A stretch of 5,304 nt of DNA from Chloroflexota bacterium (GCA_025450375.1 JANWHO010000059.1:1-5304), one strand, 5' to 3'. Counted from the first letter of the stretch, positions 1 to 5,304 are shown. Notes: generated from the sequence alone by a model not told the origin. Program-made: numbers and translations.

Positions 1-999
1 AAACCGAGCATGAGGCTGCCTTCGGGCCATTCCTCCTGCGTGCTCAGCCAGATCAAGCCGGGACCGAGTCCAGCCCCGAAGAAGGCGGGCGGCACTCCCC
101 TCACCAGGGCCCTCCGCCGCCGCCGCTTGCTTGGCGGGATGGAGCGCGGGCAAGAACTCGATATCCTTCAGGACGTTCAACGGGAGGGCGATCACGGCTG
201 CCGGCGCGGTGAATACCTCACCCGACATGGTGATCGCTCGTACCTGCAGGTCGTCCTGCTCGATGCGCGAAACCGGGCTGCCCAGCCGTACGTCCGCCCC
301 GGAGTCGCCGATGATCGCCTCGACGGCGCTGGCGGTCCCATGGGCGAATAATTGCCCTTCGCCCAGGTGGACGGCCAGGACGCTGTGATCGTAGGCGGCG
401 ATCCAGGAGAGGACACTGAGGGTGGAGACCATGTGCAACGGACAGCCAAAGGCGCCGATGACCCATGCCTCGATGTAGTCGTGGGTGGCGCGCGGGAGGC
501 GAAGCGGGACCAGCCACTCGGTGAAGGGAATGTCCAGATCCGCCGGCGGGTTGGCCAGCGGCGCCCGTGAATCCAGCCGGTGCGAGGCATGGATAAGCTC
601 GTAGAGCACCCGCTCCAGGTGGAATATCTCGTCCGGCGGGACAGGAAGAGCCCCGGTGCGTCTGACCCCGCCGGCGAGCGAGGCAAAGGATCGCGGTTCC
701 GGGCCATCGGCCAGAGGCAGCCCGTAGCGGGCAATCTCCTGGGCGACGTGCCGCTGCCACCTGGGGGCGATCCACTGGCCGCCAAACTCCAGCAGGTGGT
801 CGGTGTCGGCGAAGCGGCGCCGCCAGGTGCGTCCGCCCAGCCGGTCGCGCGCGTCGAGCAACAGGATGGATCGCCCGGCGGCACCCATGTCACGGGCGGC
901 GGTGACGCCCGCGAAACCGCCGCCGACCACGATCACGTCGTAGCGTCCCGATCGTTCGCCCGCTCGGGACGCCTCGGCCCTCGTTTCATATTCTTCCAT
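1..999 (-). CDS. FAD-dependent amine oxidase (NicA2/monoamine oxidase-like), 3' end beyond window, probable frameshift
   Basis: Flavoprotein oxidase of the monoamine oxidase family, expected to oxidise an amine C-N bond using FAD and release H2O2 or pass electrons on. Reading from ATG at 999, 333 codons are open to the left edge. A Rossmann FAD motif follows YDVIVV as GGGFAG at residues 26-31, strand two ends LLLDARDR (49-53), then GGRT (55-58) and EFGGQWI (72-77). A second flavin-domain stretch (DSGADVRLGSPV, about 232-243, to PLNVLKDIEFLPAL, 273-286) resembles nicotine oxidase NicA2 as I recall it. From about residue 297 the similarity is lost. The +1 frame (110 down to 3) instead reads ALVRG...PGLIWLSTQEEWPEGSLMLGF, which is family-like, so the gene appears frameshifted with a short deletion. 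The start lies 6 nt after the binding-protein stop, with AGAGG just upstream, which suggests translational coupling. No Tat or Sec signal is seen, so it is probably cytoplasmic. Substrate is unknown. Confidence 0.85.
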   Translation of the reverse strand, partial: MEEYETRAEASRAGERSGRYDVIVVGGGFAGVTAARDMGAAGRSILLLDARDRLGGRTWRRRFADTDHLLEFGGQWIAPRWQRHVAQEIARYGLPLADGPEPRSFASLAGGVRRTGALPVPPDEIFHLERVLYELIHASHRLDSRAPLANPPADLDIPFTEWLVPLRLPRATHDYIEAWVIGAFGCPLHMVSTLSVLSWIAAYDHSVLAVHLGEGQLFAHGTASAVEAIIGDSGADVRLGSPVSRIEQDDLQVRAITMSGEVFTAPAAVIALPLNVLKDIEFLPALHPAKQAAAAEGPGEGSAARLLRGWTRSRLDLAEHAGGMARRQPHARF

Positions 1000-1005
1000 G
1001 ATCCT

Positions 1006-2652
1006 CTAGGAACGGTACATGGTGTAGAAATAGTAGGTCCGCAGATCGCTGGCATTGAAGGTGAAGCCATGAAGGTTCTTGGCCAGGATAGTCACCTGGG
1101 CCGGCTCGGCGGTCCAGATCGCGGGCGGGTCCACGCGGCTGGTGATGTTCTGAAGCGTCCTCGCATCCCTGATCAGGACGTCACGGGGAGCGTTTTTCAT
1201 CAGGGCCAACAGCGTGTCGACCTGTGCATTGTGGTAGTAGCCGCCGTTGGAGCCGTTCGCGCCTCCCGACGCGGAGTCGAGAATGGGAAAGATCTCGTCG
1301 TAGGGGTCATTATAGTCCGGCCACCAGGCATTGCCCATCAAATTGGGCCGCTGGCTCGCGGGCGCGTTCCCGTAAAAGATGGCGTCGAAGGAATCCTGCG
1401 TCAGTTGCTTGATTTGCAGGTTGAGGCCGATCTGGGCTAATTGCGCCTGGAGAATCTCCGCGCCCGCCCCATAGGGATCATAGTAATCCAGGGTCAAGGT
1501 GGTTCCCTGGGCGACGCCGGCCTTGCGCAGCAGGGCCCGCGCCTTGTTGAGGTCGGTATGGTATTTGAACCCATGGGCGTCGAAGCCCAGCAGAGTGCTG
1601 GCAAGCGGACCGTAAGCACGCTGGGCATAGCCGTGATCTATCCCATTGACCAGGGCGTTGTAGTCGAAGGCATAGGATAGCGCCTGTCGGGCATAGGGGC
1701 TGGCCAGCGGGCCGGCCTCGGTCATGATGAAATAGGAGACCATGGTGCCCCGGCCGGAGAAGACCGTGACCTTGGGGCTTTGCTTGAGCGCGTCATAGTC
1801 CTGCGGCGTCAGGTCGAAGGTGATATCAGCCTGTCCCCGCTCGACCATTTCGCGGCGCGTCGTGGTATCGGGGGTGGTGACGATCAGTACCTTGCTGAAA
1901 TGGGGACCGTTCCAACCGCCCCAATACTGGGGAAACTTAACCAAGAGAACCTGCTGATCACGAGCCCATTGCTTCAGCATGTACGGGCCGGTGCCAAGAT
2001 CGTGCGCGCTGGCCCAGGCATGCCCCCAATCATTTTTCAACACATGGGCCTTCAGGGCTTTCGCGTCAAGGATCATACCGGTGTAGTCGTCGGAGATCGC
2101 GCCCATGAATTCGGGCTGTGGCTGGCCCAGATTAAAGCGAATCGTATAGGAATCAACGATCTGAATCTGTTTGAAGGGGTTGGGGAGGAAGCGGCCAAAG
2201 ACGTTCGAGGCCGCCTGGTTGGCGGTCACGGTGCGGCCAATCGAATATTGGACATCGGACGCGGTCAGGCAGCAGCGGCCGGTGTGAAACCGCACCCCAT
2301 GGCGGAGATGAAAGGTCCAGACTGATTTATCGGCGTTGCTTTCCCAGGAGGTGGCAAGATCCGGTACGTAGCTCTCCAGGCCGGCCCCTCCAACCCGGAC
2401 CAACGCTTCCTGGATATTCCGCTGCATCATGTTGGAGGCATCGTCCTGGTTCGAGGCGGGGTCGAGGTCGGTGGCGGAGCCCACGGTCGCCACCGTCACC
2501 GTGCCCGTATCGACGGGGGTAGCGGGACCGGGCCGAGCGAAGGTCGTCCGTGATCCGAAGCCCGCGAGAATGAAGACCAGTACCAGGGCGCCGACGGCGC
2601 GGCCGAGCCGCGAACCGGCGCCAGGATCACGAGCAAGCATCGGTCGTGACAT
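1006..2652 (-). CDS. ABC transporter substrate-binding protein, family 5 (DppA/OppA type)
   Basis: Extracytoplasmic solute receptor of 548 residues, the usual size for SBP_bac_5 proteins that feed peptides, opines, nickel or amine compounds to a DppBCDF/OppBCDF-like importer. Residues 1-40 form a Sec signal: arginine-rich n-region, hydrophobic core GALVLVFILAGFG (21-33), likely cleavage after TTFA (39). There is no lipobox cysteine. Family marks are LDPAS (63-67), PDLATSWESN (97-106), WTFHLRHGVRFHTG (112-125), ASDVQYSIGR (131-140), LGTGPYMLKQW (219-229) and WWPDYNDPYD (443-452) near the C-terminal ligand region. The usual 'DGTPLTA' segment reads TGRCCLTA, with adjacent cysteines at 127-128. 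The start is supported by GAGGAGGG 6 nt upstream; a second ATG at 2640 is possible but lacks that spacing. It lies 24 nt after the Rieske gene and 6 nt before the amine oxidase. No permease or ATPase is in view, so ligand assignment rests only on its enzyme neighbours. Confidence 0.93.
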   Translation of the reverse strand: MSRPMLARDPGAGSRLGRAVGALVLVFILAGFGSRTTFARPGPATPVDTGTVTVATVGSATDLDPASNQDDASNMMQRNIQEALVRVGGAGLESYVPDLATSWESNADKSVWTFHLRHGVRFHTGRCCLTASDVQYSIGRTVTANQAASNVFGRFLPNPFKQIQIVDSYTIRFNLGQPQPEFMGAISDDYTGMILDAKALKAHVLKNDWGHAWASAHDLGTGPYMLKQWARDQQVLLVKFPQYWGGWNGPHFSKVLIVTTPDTTTRREMVERGQADITFDLTPQDYDALKQSPKVTVFSGRGTMVSYFIMTEAGPLASPYARQALSYAFDYNALVNGIDHGYAQRAYGPLASTLLGFDAHGFKYHTDLNKARALLRKAGVAQGTTLTLDYYDPYGAGAEILQAQLAQIGLNLQIKQLTQDSFDAIFYGNAPASQRPNLMGNAWWPDYNDPYDEIFPILDSASGGANGSNGGYYHNAQVDTLLALMKNAPRDVLIRDARTLQNITSRVDPPAIWTAEPAQVTILAKNLHGFTFNASDLRTYYFYTMYRS

Positions 2653-2658
2653 CGCGAG

Positions 2659-2666
2659 CCCTCCTC
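2659..2666 (-). promoter_or_regulatory. Strong Shine-Dalgarno of the substrate-binding protein gene
   Basis: The minus strand reads GAGGAGGG with 6 nt before the ATG at 2652. It lies in the 24-nt gap after the Rieske stop and decides the start in favour of 2652 over the in-frame ATG at 2640. Confidence 0.75.
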
Positions 2667-2676
2667 GGTCTACACG

Positions 2677-3798
2677 CTATTTCCCAGGCGGTAGGTCTCC
2701 CAGCTTTTCCAGCACCAGATCATCGAGGTGGCGAATGTGGCGCTCGTGCGGACCGTAGATGCCGCCCGCCCGGAAAGCGCGCGAGGCGACGCCGCTCTGG
2801 CTCAACTCGCACACCGCCCAATCCTGCTGATTGACCAGATTGGTGAAGTCGATGGCGTCCGAGGGATCGAAATCCGGTTGAGCCATGGTATCGGGATGGA
2901 ACAGGACCTCGGTGACAATGCGCGTGTGGTCCGGCGCCACCGCCTGGAGGGTGGCCAGCACCACATAGTCGGGGTGCATATCGAGGAAGACATTGGGAAA
3001 CAGCATCATCCCGTAATAGTGATGATGATCCTCCGGTAACAGCCCTGGCAAGAGAGGGCGGTTGCTGGCCCCGCTGGCGGTAAGGGTCTTCACCCCATCG
3101 GCGAACACCGCTCCATCCTCGATCCCGCCCGTGCTGAGGCCCGCCTTGAAGTCCGGCACCTTGGCGCTCAACTCAGGATGGACCACCGCGCAGTGCGCGC
3201 ACTCCTGATAGTTGGCGATCACCAGCTTCCAGTTGCTCTTCACCTCATCGACCAGCGTTTTGGCGGACCGCAAGCCGGCGATGTTGAAGCGGGGCACCCT
3301 TGGATGCATGGTTTCCGGCGCCTGTTCGGCCAACGATCCCGGATGGTCCGAAAGGTTAACAAAAATCAGGCCCTCCCAGATGTGCAGATTCACCGGAACT
3401 AACCCCAGTTGGCTGGGGTCAAAGCTGGGATCCTCGCGCATGAAGGGGGCGCCGATCAGGCGCCCGTCCAGGCCATAGGTCCAGGCATGGTAGCGGCACT
3501 GAATGCTGGCGTGTACCTGGCCGCGTTCCTCCGTGCAGAGACGGGAGGCGCGATGCCGGCAGACGTTATAGAATGCGTGGATTATCCCTTCCCGGTCCCG
3601 CGTCACCAGAATACTTTCGCCGGCAAGGGAGGCCAGAAAATAGGCGCCGGGGTCGACGATGTTCCCGACATGGCCAACACAGATCCAGGAAGTCGCGATG
3701 ATGCGCTCCTGCTCGCGGGCGAAAATACCGGGATCGTGATAATAGAGTCCGGGCAGGGTGCGCGTGGGTTGCGAGACGGCGGGCGCGACGGTAGCCAT
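2677..3798 (-). CDS. Rieske [2Fe-2S] non-haem iron oxygenase, alpha subunit (GbcA/CntA-like)
   Basis: Terminal oxygenase component: an N-terminal Rieske cluster passes electrons to a mononuclear Fe(II) that activates O2. Length 373 residues is typical of single-subunit alpha-type oxygenases. The Rieske ligands are C80/H82 (VCRHRASRLC) and C101/H104 (QCRYHAWTYG). The catalytic site is NYQECAHCAVVHPEL (196-210): H202 and H207 are iron ligands, and D326 in VNQQDWAVCE is the probable carboxylate ligand. E199 sits three residues before H202, where many aromatic dioxygenases have Asp. The carnitine monooxygenase CntA has Glu in this place, and the flanking sequence also resembles glycine-betaine oxygenase GbcA. 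A quaternary-amine or betaine substrate is therefore an inference. The ATG at 3798 has GGGAGG 5 nt upstream. It is the first gene of the apparent operon with the binding protein and amine oxidase. No reductase partner is in the window, so it must be supplied elsewhere. Confidence 0.93.
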   Translation of the reverse strand: MATVAPAVSQPTRTLPGLYYHDPGIFAREQERIIATSWICVGHVGNIVDPGAYFLASLAGESILVTRDREGIIHAFYNVCRHRASRLCTEERGQVHASIQCRYHAWTYGLDGRLIGAPFMREDPSFDPSQLGLVPVNLHIWEGLIFVNLSDHPGSLAEQAPETMHPRVPRFNIAGLRSAKTLVDEVKSNWKLVIANYQECAHCAVVHPELSAKVPDFKAGLSTGGIEDGAVFADGVKTLTASGASNRPLLPGLLPEDHHHYYGMMLFPNVFLDMHPDYVVLATLQAVAPDHTRIVTEVLFHPDTMAQPDFDPSDAIDFTNLVNQQDWAVCELSQSGVASRAFRAGGIYGPHERHIRHLDDLVLEKLGDLPPGK

Positions 3799-3803
3799 TC
3801 TAT

Positions 3804-3809
3804 CCTCCC
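3804..3809 (-). promoter_or_regulatory. Shine-Dalgarno of the Rieske oxygenase gene
   Basis: The minus strand reads GGGAGG with a 5-nt spacer (ATAGA) to the ATG at 3798. An in-frame stop (TAA in GCCGAATAA) lies shortly upstream, so this ATG is the only good start. Confidence 0.75.
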
Positions 3810-3811
3810 AT

Positions 3812-3825
3812 GTCCTCGCGAGGAC
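3812..3825. promoter_or_regulatory. Perfect 14-bp palindrome in the Rieske leader, candidate operator
   Basis: GTCCTCGCGAGGAC equals its own reverse complement. It ends 2 bp before the Shine-Dalgarno of the Rieske gene, the first gene of the catabolic operon. With no central spacer it makes a poor RNA hairpin loop, so a dimeric repressor or activator site on DNA is the more natural reading. No regulator gene is visible in the window. A chance palindrome in GC-rich DNA remains possible. Confidence 0.4.
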
Positions 3826-3892
3826 GTTATTCGGCGGTCGCCTCCTTCAGTATCCACCAAGAAGGGCATGGCAGTACAGCCGGATCGGGCAA

Positions 3893-4135
3893 GGGGAGGA
3901 CTGGCGGGAGGTGCTCACGGAGTTGCGACAAAATCAAGACAGCCTGGCGCGTTGGAAAAGGACGGTAACGTCCGTACCGCCAGTGGTAGTGACGCACCCG
4001 GTTCCTGGCGAAAGAACGATCGCCGATATTGACCCTGCGGCCCCGGCCGGTCATGCCGACCGGGTGCTGGCCTGGGCGCGCTCGGTAGCGGAAATGCGCG
4101 TGCGGGGCGGCGACGCGGTGACGCGGAGGCAGTAA
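3893..4135 (+). pseudogene. Possible 3' remnant of an unrecognised gene
   Basis: The frame beginning GEDWREVLTELRQ and running to TAA at 4133-4135 gives about 80 residues of protein-like composition. It contains an amphipathic DWREVLTELRQNQDSLARW segment, a VPPVVVTHPVPGE strand-like segment and a final helix HADRVLAWARSVAEM. Third codon positions are mostly G or C, as in the real genes nearby. The frame stays open upstream to an ATG at 3758, but that part runs antisense to the Rieske start and no longer looks protein-like, and I see no ribosome site. It could be the tail of a gene whose front was lost when the region was rearranged. I do not recognise the family. A chance open frame is a serious alternative. 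Confidence 0.25.
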
Positions 4136-4159
4136 GAAGCTGGCGGTGAACCACGGTGT

Positions 4160-4471
4160 TTATTCGGCTACTGGCTTACGACGGCCATGACGCAGGTGAA
4201 GAACGTATACCGTGTCACCCTCTATAGTGAATAAGATCCGGTATACATGAGGTTTACGTCCATAGAGTAGGTGGCGCACTTCAAAGGGAAAGGACGCATT
4301 CTCGGGAGCAAGCGGACATCGCTCTGGAAACGAGGCGAGAGACGCAATCGCGTTCTCAAGTGACAGAAACCACCGAAGACCGGTATCTCCAGCATCTTGC
4401 GCTAACAACCAAGCAAGAATATCTTCCGCGTCCCCCTCGGCCGCGGCCGACGTCTCAACGCGGAAAGCCAT
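4160..4471 (-). CDS. ParE/RelE-superfamily toxin of a type II toxin-antitoxin pair
   Basis: Small basic protein of 103 residues with the ParE/RelE fold pattern. An N-terminal strand FRVETSAAAEGDAEDILAWLL (3-23) leads into a long helix, then LRWFLSLENAIASLASFPERCPLAPEN (32-58). The C-terminal sheet reads EVRHLLYGRKPHVYRILFTIEGDTVYVLHLRHGRRKP (64-100), where the YRILF...DTVYVLHLRHGRR pattern is typical of the family. ParE proteins poison gyrase while RelE relatives cut mRNA on the ribosome; sequence by eye does not separate the two. Its start overlaps the antitoxin end by 17 nt, so translation is coupled to the upstream antitoxin. Base composition is visibly more AT-rich than the flanking operon, consistent with acquisition by transfer. 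It could be intact and active: no stop or frameshift is seen. Confidence 0.85.
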   Translation of the reverse strand: MAFRVETSAAAEGDAEDILAWLLAQDAGDTGLRWFLSLENAIASLASFPERCPLAPENASFPFEVRHLLYGRKPHVYRILFTIEGDTVYVLHLRHGRRKPVAE

Positions 4472-4703
4472 GCTTATGGCGCATCTCGGTAAGGAAGTCG
4501 GCAGCGGGCCTGGTCCGTCCGGCCCTTACATCTTCATAACCCTGTCGAATACCATGCATGGCTTCTTCAAAGTCCTGCCGCTCCCATTCCAGGTAGGCGG
4601 CCAGAGCGTCATCAAGCGCGGCGGCGGCGTTCTGGCCATGCCGTTGGGCGTACTCTTCCAGTTGTGCCTTGCGTTCTGGTGTGAGGGGAATCATGTACAT
4701 CAT
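4455..4703 (-). CDS. Antitoxin of the type II pair (ParD/CopG-like)
   Basis: Protein of 82 residues preceding and overlapping the toxin gene, the canonical order. The N-terminus reads as a short strand MIPLTP (4-9), then helix ERKAQLEEYAQRHG (10-23) and helix NAAAALDDALAAYLEWE (25-41). This resembles a ribbon-helix-helix DNA-binding domain that would dimerise on the promoter. The rest, QDFEEAMHGIRQGYEDVRAGRTRPAADFLTEMRHKHGFPR (43-82), is the expected toxin-wrapping tail; the 'EDVRAGR.RP...F..E.R.KHG.PR' pattern is common in antitoxins beside ParE-like toxins. Three nearby ATGs (4703, 4700, 4694) are possible starts. GAGG at 4707-4710 leaves 3 nt to the first and 6 nt to the second, so 4700 may be the real one. 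A promoter and repeats upstream suggest autoregulation. Confidence 0.8.
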   Translation of the reverse strand: MMYMIPLTPERKAQLEEYAQRHGQNAAAALDDALAAYLEWERQDFEEAMHGIRQGYEDVRAGRTRPAADFLTEMRHKHGFPR

Positions 4704-4715
4704 TGGCCTCGCTTT

Positions 4716-4746
4716 GCTTTAGGTGCCTCCATCGTAAGGCTTTAGG
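4716..4746. repeat. 8-bp direct repeat flanking the TA promoter -10, candidate antitoxin operator
   Basis: GCTTTAGG occurs at 4716-4723 and again at 4739-4746, start-to-start distance 23 bp, about two helical turns. One copy lies in the -35/-10 spacer and the other covers the predicted transcription start. A partial third copy, GCTTTG, is at 4711-4716. The placement suits repression by antitoxin or toxin-antitoxin complex. Two 8-mers this close could also arise by chance. Confidence 0.4.
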
Positions 4747-4759
4747 GCCGCAAGATCAA
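4731..4759 (-). promoter_or_regulatory. Sigma70-type promoter of the toxin-antitoxin operon
   Basis: On the minus strand TTGATC (4759-4754) is followed after exactly 17 nt by TACGAT (4736-4731), each matching four of six consensus bases including the key -10 positions T1, A2 and T6. Transcription would begin near 4724, giving a leader of about 20 nt to the antitoxin start. Confidence 0.55.
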
Positions 4760-4847
4760 ACACAAACCGGAGCCAGGTGGACGGGATTATCGCGGGCAGG
4801 CACGATGAGAGAGTCGTTCTTTCCCCAAGCCTTCCCAACTGGTAGAG

Positions 4848-5304
4848 ATGATCCGCTTCTCCTTCCGCGTCCCTGTCTTCCTGCTTGCCGCGTGCGGCCT
4901 CATCGCATCCGGGTGGCCTACCGCGTCCACCGCCCGTGCAGTGCTACCGCATGACACGGCGGCGTTCATTGCTCGGCGCGCGACGGCACCGGATGCCGGC
5001 TTGCCGGTCTATGTGGCGATCGGCGCTTCCGACAGCGTCGGCTATGGGGTACCGGATCCGGGGGCGCAGGGATGGGTTCCGCGGTTCGCCGCCGTTCTGC
5101 CGGGCCGCCCGAAACTCGTGAACCTGGGGGTGGTTGGCCTTACCCTGCATCAAGCGGTGCTGGTGGATCTGCCGGTCGCCCTAGACGCGCATCCGCGGGT
5201 CATCACCGTATGGCTGGCGGTCAACGACCTGATGGATCGGGTGCCCCTGGCCCGGTATCGGGCGGATCTCCATACCTTGCTGCAACGCCTACGTATCGGT
5301 ACCC
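4848..5304 (+). CDS. SGNH/GDSL-type hydrolase, secreted, 5' part only
   Basis: First 152 residues of an SGNH-fold esterase or lipase-like enzyme running off the right edge. Block I is VYVAIGASDSVGYG (54-67), a variant of GDSxxxG in which S63 after D62 would be the nucleophile. Block II is LVNLGVVGLTL (90-100), supplying the oxyanion glycine. Block III is VTVWLAVNDL-like (119-128) with N126-D127, although the usual glycine of GxND is alanine. The Asp-His of the triad would lie beyond the window. Residues 1-31 are an export signal: arginines at 3 and 7, core VPVFLLAAC, then GLIASGWPTASTARA. LAAC at 13-16 is a possible lipobox; alternatively cleavage follows ARA (31). The frame is closed upstream by TGA at 4806 and no other ATG fits, but the ribosome site is weak, GGTAGAG abutting the ATG. 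It diverges from the toxin-antitoxin unit. Confidence 0.8.
   Translation, partial: MIRFSFRVPVFLLAACGLIASGWPTASTARAVLPHDTAAFIARRATAPDAGLPVYVAIGASDSVGYGVPDPGAQGWVPRFAAVLPGRPKLVNLGVVGLTLHQAVLVDLPVALDAHPRVITVWLAVNDLMDRVPLARYRADLHTLLQRLRIGT

Larger units (their letters stand above)
3799..4159. other. 361-bp gap between toxin gene and Rieske operon
   Basis: No confidently assigned gene lies here. The gap holds the Rieske ribosome site and palindrome at its left end, and a plus-strand open frame (about 3893-4135) that may be a decayed or unrecognised coding segment. I found no convincing minus-strand sigma70 promoter for the Rieske operon and no hairpin followed by a T-run after the toxin stop. Read-through from the toxin-antitoxin unit into the operon, which runs the same way, cannot be excluded. 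Confidence 0.6.
4704..4847. other. Divergent intergenic region between antitoxin and SGNH hydrolase
   Basis: This 144-bp stretch holds the antitoxin promoter and repeats on its left side. On the plus strand I found no convincing promoter for the hydrolase, and only a weak ribosome-binding sequence. Confidence 0.6.

Noticed and set aside
192..893. Long minus-strand open frame (233 codons) inside the amine oxidase
   Set aside because: Its translation is proline-, serine- and arginine-rich shadow sequence, whereas the neighbouring frame from 999 has clear FAD-binding motifs.
580..1440. Plus-strand 286-codon open frame
   Set aside because: It runs antisense to the amine oxidase and binding protein, both of which have strong family motifs; its sequence shows no domain and is a GC-rich shadow.
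1780..2325. Plus-strand 181-codon open frame
   Set aside because: It is antisense to the binding-protein gene, has no recognisable motif, and lacks a ribosome site of note.
3960..3973. Small hairpin GGACG-GTAA-CGTCC
   Set aside because: The 5-bp stem is short, has no T-run on either side and lies inside the coding-like segment, so neither a terminator nor an operator can be supported.
3409..4032. Plus-strand 207-codon open frame
   Set aside because: Most of it is antisense to the Rieske gene and low-complexity in character; the better coding-like signal in the gap is in a different frame.
4047..4063. Inverted repeat CCGGTC-ATGCC-GACCGG
   Set aside because: The 6-bp GC stem lacks a following T-run in either direction and is common in GC-rich sequence.
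4205..4246. Two copies of GTATAC in the toxin gene
   Set aside because: Both encode Val-Tyr in conserved beta-strands of the toxin, so codon reuse explains them.
4804..4954. Plus-strand open frame from ATG 4804 overlapping the hydrolase start
   Set aside because: It ends within the hydrolase signal region, shows no motif, and the frame from 4848 has a clear signal peptide and SGNH blocks.

Overview
This is a GC-rich bacterial window carrying an apparent amine-catabolism operon on the minus strand, a toxin-antitoxin pair, and the start of a secreted SGNH hydrolase on the plus strand. Overall style (long family-5 binding protein, GbcA-like Rieske oxygenase, ParE/ParD-type pair, SGNH protein with an 'ASDSVG' block) fits a free-living high-GC organism such as Chloroflexota, Actinomycetota or a proteobacterium. 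The sequence alone does not decide the phylum.

Layout. Positions 1-3798 (minus strand, transcribed right to left) hold three tightly packed genes. They are a Rieske non-haem iron oxygenase (2677-3798), a family-5 ABC-transporter solute-binding protein (1006-2652, 24 nt downstream), and an FAD-dependent amine oxidase (999 down to the left edge, 6 nt after the previous stop). Positions 3799-4159 are a gap holding the Rieske leader, with a perfect 14-bp palindrome, and a plus-strand open frame that may be a gene remnant. Positions 4160-4703 (minus strand) hold a ParE-like toxin and its antitoxin, whose frames overlap by 17 nt. A good sigma70-like promoter lies at 4731-4759, with an 8-bp direct repeat around it. 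Positions 4704-4847 are a divergent intergenic region, and 4848 to the right edge encodes the first 152 residues of an SGNH/GDSL-type hydrolase on the plus strand.

How they may work together. The Rieske protein keeps all [2Fe-2S] and mononuclear-iron ligands. It carries a glutamate where many aromatic dioxygenases have the bridging aspartate, as in carnitine/betaine oxygenases. With a periplasmic binding protein and a NicA2-like amine oxidase, the reasonable inference is capture and oxidative breakdown of an amine or quaternary-ammonium compound. No permease, ATPase or Rieske reductase is visible in the window.

The most notable irregularity is in the amine oxidase. Family similarity leaves the annotated frame near position 110 and continues in the +1 frame to the left edge, with about nine family residues missing at the junction. 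The gene is therefore either disrupted or mis-sequenced there. I see no convincing wholly new system; the best leads are this disruption, the orphan catabolic module and the regulatory sites.
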